From Planctomycetota bacterium (GTDB lineage Bacteria; Planctomycetota; UBA1135), in the NCBI GenBank assembly GCA_021776925.1, contig JAJFFB010000197.1, positions 1 through 37,016 on the forward strand: a stretch of 37,016 bases of DNA, written 5' to 3'. Positions 31,538 through 37,016 of the stretch are shown in pieces. The notes beneath the pieces are model-generated. The model was given only the letters and a program-made list of their open reading frames with translations, was not told the origin of the DNA and did not search any database. Position numbers and translations under genes: made by a program. Position 1 is the first letter of the stretch; each line of letters begins with the position of its first letter.

Positions 31538-32472
31538 GCTTCCAGCACCCCGGGCTGCTGCTCGCCGGATTGCTGTTGTTGGCTCCGTGGTTCCTCCGTT
31601 CTCGCGCGGTACCCGCCCTGAGCCTGGGTCCGGCGTTCCTGCTGGAATCCTTGCCCGGTGGAGGGCGCACCCGCTGGCAACACCTCTTGGTCGTGGCCGA
31701 AGCAATTGCCCTGCTTGGGCTGGTTGTGGCACTGGCCCGCCCGGTGCGCGAGGTCGCGCTTCCGTCCAGCGTGGCCGGCGCCGAGATCCTGTTGTGCCTT
31801 GACCGCAGTTCTTCGATGCAGGCGCACGACCTGGATCCACTGCGCACGCGGATGCAGCTGGCGCAGAGCGCCGCGCAGGCCTTCGTGCAGCAACGCGATC
31901 ACGATCGCATCGGCCTGATCGCCTTCGCGCGCTACCCGGACCTGCTCAGTCCGACCACGCTGGACCAGGCGGCGATCGGTACCCTGATCGAAGAGGTCGC
32001 CTTGGTCGAAGCCAACGGCGCCGAAGACCTCACCGGTATCGGCACCGCGGTGGCACGCGCCGCCCAGGTCTTGAGTACGCGCGAGGCCAGGTCGCGCCTG
32101 ATCGTGCTGCTCACCGACGGCGAGGAGAACGTGGCTACGCCCGCCTCCCCGACCTCGCTCAAACCGGTGGAGGCTGCAGCCTTGTGCCGGTCGCTCGGCA
32201 TTCGCGTCTACCCGATCGCCGTCGGAGTGGAGAGCGCCGGACTCACTTCGCTGCGTCAACTCGCGGCGAGCACCGGCGGCGCGTCCTTCGCGGCGCAGGA
32301 CGCCGCCGCCCTGCCGCAGGTCTTCACCGCCATCGACCGTTTGGAACAGAGTCCCTTGGACGATCCACGCTTCGAGGTGCAGGAAGCCTTCCTGCCCTTC
32401 CTGCTCGGCGGCATGGCTCTCCTTTTCCTGGTGCACCTGCTGCGCCTGGGTCCGATGCAGAGGCTGCCGTGA
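31534..32472 (+). CDS. batA: VWA domain membrane protein, BatA-like
   Basis: 312 aa, ATGA overlap with the preceding gene. Hydrophobic helices lie at about 5-20, 52-68 and 288-305. Between the second and third is a von Willebrand A domain with an intact MIDAS: D90-R-S92-S-S94, a Thr in DLTGIGTA, and LLTDGEEN. This topology, with helices on both sides of the VWA domain, is that of BatA (aerotolerance operon). The symbol is given by synteny and topology. The BatB-like partner follows with a GTGA overlap. Confidence 0.85.
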   Translation: MSFQHPGLLLAGLLLLAPWFLRSRAVPALSLGPAFLLESLPGGGRTRWQHLLVVAEAIALLGLVVALARPVREVALPSSVAGAEILLCLDRSSSMQAHDLDPLRTRMQLAQSAAQAFVQQRDHDRIGLIAFARYPDLLSPTTLDQAAIGTLIEEVALVEANGAEDLTGIGTAVARAAQVLSTREARSRLIVLLTDGEENVATPASPTSLKPVEAAALCRSLGIRVYPIAVGVESAGLTSLRQLAASTGGASFAAQDAAALPQVFTAIDRLEQSPLDDPRFEVQEAFLPFLLGGMALLFLVHLLRLGPMQRLP

Positions 32473-33494
32473 ATTCAGCCGCCTGGTTCCTGTTGCCGCA
32501 GGCGGCGTGGCTGCTGCTGCTCGCGCCTGCTCTGGTGCTGGCCACCTGGGCTGGCCGGGTGCGCCGCCGCCGCAAGCTGCAGCAACTTGCCCGGGGCCAC
32601 GGCACCGAGCACCAGGAACGCTCCGCCGAACTGGCCTACCACCGCAGGGTGATCCATGGGGGGGGGCGCTGGCGAGGCTGGAGCGCGTGCGCCGGCCTGG
32701 CCTTCGCTGCGCTGGCGGCGATGCAGCCGGCGTGGGGCAAAGGGCGGTCCGCACTGCATCCGCAGGGTGCCGATCTCATCATTGCTCTCGACGTCTCGCG
32801 TTCGATGCTGGCGCGCGACCTGCAACCGGACCGCCTGGAACGGGCGCGCGAGGAAATCCGGCAACTCGCCTCGGCGGCCGCCGGCTGCCGTATCGGCGTG
32901 GTGATCTTCGCTGGCGAGGCGCGCCTATGGGTGCCACTGAGCGATGACTTGGTTTCGGTCGCCGACCTTGTGGGCCTGGCGCAACCCGCAGCCTTGCGCC
33001 GTGGAGGAACTGACCTTGGGGCTGCGTTGCAGACCGCGGCCGCCGCTCTTCCCGAGCCCGGAGACCGGCCGCAGGCGGTGCTGCTGATCAGCGACGGCGA
33101 AGACCTTGCCGGGAGTGGTCTGCGCGTTGCGGTGGAATTGGCCCAGGATGGCGTGGTGGTTCACACCGTCGGCATGGCTTCGTCCGGCGGCAGCAAGATC
33201 GTGGTGCCTGGCGAAGACGGCGAAACTTTCTTGCAAGACCAGGAAGGCCAGGACGTGCTGTCGCGTCTCGATCCAACTTCTTTGCAGGCGATCGCCGCGG
33301 CCACCGGCGGTCGTTATCTCGAAGTGGGCGTTGCGGGATTCCTGCGCGTGCCGGTCCTCGCGGACATTCTGTCGCGCGCGCCGCAATCCTCCGCCGAGGA
33401 CAGCACACCGCCGCGGAACCGCTATGTTCTTTTCCTGCTGGTCGCCTTCCTGCTGTTCCTGCCCAGCTACGGGCGCCACGCCGCGCGCGGATGA
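32469..33494 (+). CDS. batB: VWA domain membrane protein, BatB-like
   Basis: 341 aa from GTG 32469, overlapping batA by GTGA. Helices are at about 7-27 and 71-86, then a VWA domain with MIDAS D108-V-S110-R-S112, RRGGTDLGAAL and LLISDGEDL, and a C-terminal helix (YVLFLLVAFLLFLPSYG). GEDGETFLQDQEGQDVLSRLD followed by ATGGRYLE is typical of BatB. A G9 run (32658-32666) encodes HGGGRW before the second helix. It is followed by the TPR-type BatC-like gene with an ATGA overlap. Confidence 0.88.
   Translation: MNSAAWFLLPQAAWLLLLAPALVLATWAGRVRRRRKLQQLARGHGTEHQERSAELAYHRRVIHGGGRWRGWSACAGLAFAALAAMQPAWGKGRSALHPQGADLIIALDVSRSMLARDLQPDRLERAREEIRQLASAAAGCRIGVVIFAGEARLWVPLSDDLVSVADLVGLAQPAALRRGGTDLGAALQTAAAALPEPGDRPQAVLLISDGEDLAGSGLRVAVELAQDGVVVHTVGMASSGGSKIVVPGEDGETFLQDQEGQDVLSRLDPTSLQAIAAATGGRYLEVGVAGFLRVPVLADILSRAPQSSAEDSTPPRNRYVLFLLVAFLLFLPSYGRHAARG
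32658..32666 (+). repeat. G9 homopolymer in the batB-like gene
   Basis: Nine G encode part of IHGGGRW at about residues 63-66, ahead of the second membrane helix. A slip would remove the VWA domain. Confidence 0.9.
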
Positions 33495-34093
33495 TGAAAA
33501 GCCTGCTGCTCTCCTTGCTGCTGCTCCTGCCCCAAGCGGGCAGCGGGCGGCGTGCGCAATTGCAGGCCTACAATCGAGCGCTCGCCGCCTACCAACAGCA
33601 GGATGACGCGGCGTGCCTGGCCGCATTGGAAGAGTTGCCCCAGCGGGTGCGGCCCAGAATGCAAGCCCGGATCCTGTTCCTGCGCGGCAGCCTGGCCTAT
33701 CGGGCGAGTGAAGCGCTGGCGCTCAACGCCCAGGGGCCGCGCGCCCGGGCCCAGGACTGGCCGCGCGCGATCTCGTTGGCGGCGCAGGCGGCGCGCGCCT
33801 GGCGTGAAGCCGGGCTGATCCACCACGATTGGCCGGCGGCGTTGCGCAACGCCGAACGCGCCGAGCGGCGCCTGCAGGATTACCGCCAGCAGCGTGATCG
33901 CAACGCCGGCGACAGCAACGCCGCCGATTCACCTCGGGAAGGCCAGATCGAGGACCCGCGCACTCTGCCGCCGCCGACCGAAGAGCAGATCGAGGATTGG
34001 ATGAATAGGCTGCAGCAGGAAGAGGCCAGCAAGCATGGCGAACGTCGTACACGTCCGGCACTGGACCGCGTCGAGGTGGAGCGCGACTGGTGA
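33491..34093 (+). CDS. BatC-like TPR protein
   Basis: 200 aa. Signal peptide MMKSLLLSLLLLLPQAGSG, then one or two TPR-like helix pairs (YNRALAAYQQQDDAACLAALEEL; ARILFLRGSLAYRASEALAL) and a charged, Pro-containing C-terminal tail (EEQIEDWMNRLQQEEASKHG) of the type seen at the end of BatC. Its position between the BatB-like and BatD-like genes supports the call. It probably acts in the periplasm as an adaptor for the VWA proteins. Overlaps at both ends indicate coupled translation. Confidence 0.7.
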   Translation: MMKSLLLSLLLLLPQAGSGRRAQLQAYNRALAAYQQQDDAACLAALEELPQRVRPRMQARILFLRGSLAYRASEALALNAQGPRARAQDWPRAISLAAQAARAWREAGLIHHDWPAALRNAERAERRLQDYRQQRDRNAGDSNAADSPREGQIEDPRTLPPPTEEQIEDWMNRLQQEEASKHGERRTRPALDRVEVERDW

Positions 34094-35595
34094 TGCATAC
34101 TGTCCTCACCTTGTTATTCGCCCTGCTGCCCTTGACTGCGGGCGGGAAGAGCACCGGCCAAGTGCTCGATGTGGACCAGGAACCGGGGGCAGCGGCTCCC
34201 GGTGGCGCACTGATCGAGATGCACCTGGACGTGCGGGATCCACGCCCCAACCAGGCGGTGCGCGTGACCCTCACCTTCGGCATGGAGGACGCCTTCCGTC
34301 AGGATCATCTGGTGTCCTTCTTCCCGCGGCCGCTGGACTTTCCAGTACAGGTGCGCACCCCGGGCTGGGAGGAACTGACCGATTGTCAGTGGCAATGGCT
34401 GGAGGATTCATCAGCAGGGGAAGACGAACTGCTCAGTCTGGCCTGGAACGGTCAGCAGGTCCACTGTCGTTTGCGCCACCAAGATCGTGACGGGCGGCGC
34501 TACGCCATGGGTGAACTGACCTTCCAATTTCGCTTCGCCAAAGCCGGGCGCATCGATCTGCCGCCGGCAGCCTTGTTGTTCCAGTACAGCCAAGACGTCG
34601 CCACCGATTACCTGGGCAATCCGATCGCGCGCGATCCCCAGCGCCACCGCTTGAGCGCGGATCCACTCGAGGTGCGGGTCGATCCCTTCCCGCTCGCCGG
34701 TCAACCGGCCGACTTCCACGGCGCGATCGGCCCCTTGGAACTGAGCACGAATGTGAAGCAACTGCGCGTCGCTGCAGGTTCGCCACTGCGAGTGGAACTG
34801 CGCATCGGCGGCACGGGTTGGCTGGAGGGCTTGACCGCTCCGGACCTTTCCGCGCTGGCCGAGTTCCATCTTCTCGGCCAAGTCGAATCCCTTGCCGACG
34901 CTGCCGAGCGGGTTTTCCTCTACGACCTCGCTGCGCGCGAGGAAGGGGTGCGCGTGCTGCCCGCGATCGAGCTGCCATTCTGGGATCCCACCGCCGCGGA
35001 ATACCGCATCGCCGCCAGCGCGCCCATTTCCATAGAGGTACTGCCCGGATCCGGCGTTGTTTCGGTGGCCACGCCGGAGTCGACCGATCCAACCTCGGAG
35101 TCGGCCGGTCAAGCGGCGCAGGAATCGGAACATCCATCCGCTACGCAGCGGCGCGACTGGATCGGGATCCTCATCGGCGCGGTCCTGCTGTTCCTGGGCG
35201 GCGTGCTATTTCAGGGTATGCGTCAGCGAGTTGCCGCGTACGCCGCGGCCGACTCGCACCCGGTGACCATGCCGTACGCGGCTGCCCAGCCGCCTTTCGC
35301 TGCAGCGCCTGCCGCTGCCGATGACCTGTCTGCCGCACAAGCAGCCGACGAGGCCTGCGAACAGCTTCACCAGGTCCTGTGCGCCCACTTGCAATGCACG
35401 CGGCCGAGCCTGGTCGATCCGCGCCTGGCGCAACGCTTGCAGAGCTGCGGCTGGCCCGCACCCATGGCCGGCGAGGCCGCGCAATTGATCGAAAGCGCCA
35501 CCGCGCGCGGATACGGCGGTCCCCACCCCGCGGACCTGCAAGCCCGCTGCCGCGCTCTGCTAGAACAGATCCCCCTCGACGAGACGACTTCATGA
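34093..35595 (+). CDS. BatD-like protein (oxygen-tolerance family)
   Basis: 500 aa from ATG 34093, sharing one base with the upstream stop (TGATG); GTG 34090 is an in-frame alternative. Signal peptide MHTVLTLLFALLPLTAG. The extracytoplasmic part is beta-rich with BatD-type repeats (MHLDVRDPRPNQAVRVTLTFG ... LRVELRIGGTGWLEGL ... FLYDLAAREEGVRVLPAIELPFWDP). A helix at about 355-373 (IGILIGAVLLFLGGVLFQ) leads to a cytoplasmic helical tail with a Pro/Ala linker. This layout is standard for BatD. Its stop overlaps the alcohol dehydrogenase start as ATGA. Confidence 0.8.
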   Translation: MHTVLTLLFALLPLTAGGKSTGQVLDVDQEPGAAAPGGALIEMHLDVRDPRPNQAVRVTLTFGMEDAFRQDHLVSFFPRPLDFPVQVRTPGWEELTDCQWQWLEDSSAGEDELLSLAWNGQQVHCRLRHQDRDGRRYAMGELTFQFRFAKAGRIDLPPAALLFQYSQDVATDYLGNPIARDPQRHRLSADPLEVRVDPFPLAGQPADFHGAIGPLELSTNVKQLRVAAGSPLRVELRIGGTGWLEGLTAPDLSALAEFHLLGQVESLADAAERVFLYDLAAREEGVRVLPAIELPFWDPTAAEYRIAASAPISIEVLPGSGVVSVATPESTDPTSESAGQAAQESEHPSATQRRDWIGILIGAVLLFLGGVLFQGMRQRVAAYAAADSHPVTMPYAAAQPPFAAAPAAADDLSAAQAADEACEQLHQVLCAHLQCTRPSLVDPRLAQRLQSCGWPAPMAGEAAQLIESATARGYGGPHPADLQARCRALLEQIPLDETTS

Positions 35596-36698
35596 AAACA
35601 CGCGCCGCCGTACTCGAACAATTCGGACAACCGCTGGTGGTTCAGGAACTTGACCTCGCTCCGCCCAAGGACGGCGAAGTGCTGGTCAAGCTGCGCGCCT
35701 GCGGGGTGTGCCATACCGATCTCTACACCGCCAGCGGCGCCGATCCGAGCGGCTACTGCCCGTGCGTACTCGGCCATGAAGGGGCCGGTGAGGTGGCCGA
35801 GGTCGGCGCCGGTGTCGAAGGTCTGCAGGTCGGGGATCACGTGGTCACGCTGTTCTCACCCGAGTGCGGTGAATGTGTGCACTGCCGCAGCGGCCGCACC
35901 AACATCTGCCTGGCGATTCGCGAGCAGCAAGGGCAGGGCTATCTGCCCGATGGCAGCGCGCGCTTCTCTCGCGATGGCGCCGAGATCCGCCACTTCATGG
36001 GCACCAGCACCTTTTCCGAGTTCACCGTCATGCCCGAGATCGCGCTGGCCAAGGTCAACCCCGCGGCCAGCTTCGACGCGATCTGTCTGCTCGCCTGCGG
36101 CGCCACCACCGGGATTGCTGCAGCCCTGTGGAAGGCCGAGGTCACAGCCGGCTCAACGGTCGCGGTGTTCGGCGCCGGCATGGTCGGCCTCGGCGCGGTG
36201 GCGGGAGCCAAGCTGCAAGGAGCCGAACGCATCCTGGTGATCGATCCTTCCTCGGAGCGGCTGCAACTCGCGCGCCGCTTTGGCGCCACCGACTGTCTCC
36301 CGGCGGGCGCCGATGCGGTGCAGCAGGTGCTCGACCTGACCGAGGGCTTCGGTGCCGACTACACCTTCGAGGCCACCGGCCTCACCGCGGTGATGGCGCA
36401 GGCGGTCGAGGCCGCGCGCATGGGTTGGGGGCTGTGCACCATTCTTGGCGTGGCCGGCAAGGGCGAGACCCTCGACATCATTCCGCGCTGGCTGATCACC
36501 GGGCGCCGCGTGCAGGGCGGCTCCTTCGGCGGTGCGCGCGGGCGCACCCAGGTGCCCGAACTGGTCGAGCGATATCTGGCCGGGGATCTCGACCTCGACG
36601 GTTTCGTTTCGCACCATCTACAACTCGACGAGGTCAACCGCGGCTTCGAGTTGATGGAAGCGCAGGACGGAATCCGTTCGGTGATCCTGTTCGAGTGA
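35592..36698 (+). CDS. Zinc-dependent alcohol dehydrogenase, class III (formaldehyde)-type
   Basis: 368 aa from ATG 35592. The open frame upstream is antisense-free but lies inside batD, and the ATGA overlap fixes the start. Catalytic zinc ligands are C40, H62 (GHEGAGE) and C169 (CLLACGATTG); the structural zinc has C92, C95, C98 and C106. The nucleotide-binding motif is FGAGMVGLGAVAG where class III enzymes usually have GLGGVG. HFMGTSTFSEFTVMP is a strong class III-type block. The family oxidises thiol adducts of formaldehyde (glutathione or other thiols) and some alcohols. Coupling to the Bat operon is unusual. The alpha/beta hydrolase gene begins 4 bases later. Confidence 0.9.
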   Translation: MKTRAAVLEQFGQPLVVQELDLAPPKDGEVLVKLRACGVCHTDLYTASGADPSGYCPCVLGHEGAGEVAEVGAGVEGLQVGDHVVTLFSPECGECVHCRSGRTNICLAIREQQGQGYLPDGSARFSRDGAEIRHFMGTSTFSEFTVMPEIALAKVNPAASFDAICLLACGATTGIAAALWKAEVTAGSTVAVFGAGMVGLGAVAGAKLQGAERILVIDPSSERLQLARRFGATDCLPAGADAVQQVLDLTEGFGADYTFEATGLTAVMAQAVEAARMGWGLCTILGVAGKGETLDIIPRWLITGRRVQGGSFGGARGRTQVPELVERYLAGDLDLDGFVSHHLQLDEVNRGFELMEAQDGIRSVILFE

Positions 36699-36702
36699 AG
36701 CC

Positions 36703-37016
36703 ATGTTCCCGCAGAAGATCCTCAATCCCTGGGGCCAACGGCTCGACTTCGCTTGCCACGAAGCGGTGTCTCCCAGTGGCAAGCTGTTGCTCATCGGTCA
36801 CGGTGTGACCGCCAACAAGGACCGTGAATGGGCGCTCGCCCTGGCCGAGAGAGTGGTGGCCGCGGGGTGGTCGGCGCTGCGCTTTTCCTTTTCCGGCAAT
36901 GGCGAATCCGAGGGCCGCTTCGAGGATTCCTGCCCGACGCGCGAATGCGCCGACCTCGGTGCGGTGCTCGACGCGCTGGATGCCGCGGTCGAAGGAAGCC
37001 GCAAGCCTTGGCAGCT
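36703..37016 (+). CDS. Alpha/beta hydrolase, 3' partial
   Basis: ATG 36703 opens a frame that runs off the window after 104 codons. It reads MFPQKILNPWGQRLDFACHE, then KLLLIGHGVTANKDREWAL and LRFSFSGNGESEGRFE. The GHG oxyanion-type turn and the F-S-G-N-G-E-S block are typical of serine-aminopeptidase-like alpha/beta hydrolases. The nucleophile elbow lies beyond the edge. By position it could serve as the thioester hydrolase after the alcohol dehydrogenase, but it does not look like the esterase D type of S-formylglutathione hydrolase, so the role is open. Confidence 0.8.
   Translation, partial: MFPQKILNPWGQRLDFACHEAVSPSGKLLLIGHGVTANKDREWALALAERVVAAGWSALRFSFSGNGESEGRFEDSCPTRECADLGAVLDALDAAVEGSRKPWQ

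Overview
The window is GC-rich (about two thirds G+C by eye), densely coded DNA and is most likely from a planctomycete or a close relative in the PVC superphylum. Supporting families are a Tat-exported Gfo/Idh/MocA oxidoreductase beside a DUF6807 protein, a DUF1080 lipoprotein, a CxPxR sulfatase, a PVC-type propeller dehydrogenase, a DUF3500 protein, a SASA-type esterase and an ECF sigma factor fused to a membrane receptor. No rRNA, tRNA, CRISPR array, IS element or phage gene was seen, and no gap between genes exceeds about 110 bases.

Layout. At 1-5.8 kb (+ strand) lie the end of a SASA esterase, the ECF sigma/receptor fusion, a DUF3500 protein and a small lipoprotein. A GNAT acetyltransferase (-) at 5.8-6.3 kb is divergent from a + run at 6.4-12.9 kb: DUF6807, Gfo/Idh, a C25-like (gingipain-fold) secreted protein and a CAP-domain secreted protein. 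A minus pair at 12.9-14.6 kb is a proline racemase/trans-3-hydroxyproline dehydratase homologue coupled to a DUF1080 lipoprotein. It is divergent from a + sulfatase (14.7-16.1 kb). A strong hairpin terminator separates the sulfatase from a BlaI-BlaR1 pair (-), whose BlaR1 carries a LysM-like segment in place of a beta-lactam sensor.

A minus block at 19.0-26.1 kb reads, in transcription order: a lipoprotein with a conserved-looking N-terminal segment, a radical SAM/SPASM enzyme, an SGNH-propeller-azurin fusion lipoprotein, and a secreted six-hairpin-like protein. The lipoprotein plus radical SAM pair is the best candidate here for an undescribed modification system. Next comes a thioredoxin-fold/TPR exported protein (-). 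Divergent from it is a tightly coupled MoxR/Bat operon (+, 28.6-35.6 kb): MoxR ATPase, DUF58, DUF4381-like lipoprotein, two VWA proteins, BatC-like, BatD-like. It runs directly into a class III-type zinc alcohol dehydrogenase and a truncated alpha/beta hydrolase.

Three signalling or envelope genes (the sigma fusion, BlaR1, and the radical SAM partner lipoprotein) share a compositional pattern: a GC-rich cytoplasmic/membrane part and a clearly AT-richer extracytoplasmic part. Seven G/C homopolymers of 9-10 bases lie inside genes. All functional calls rest on reading motifs by eye; no database search was run.
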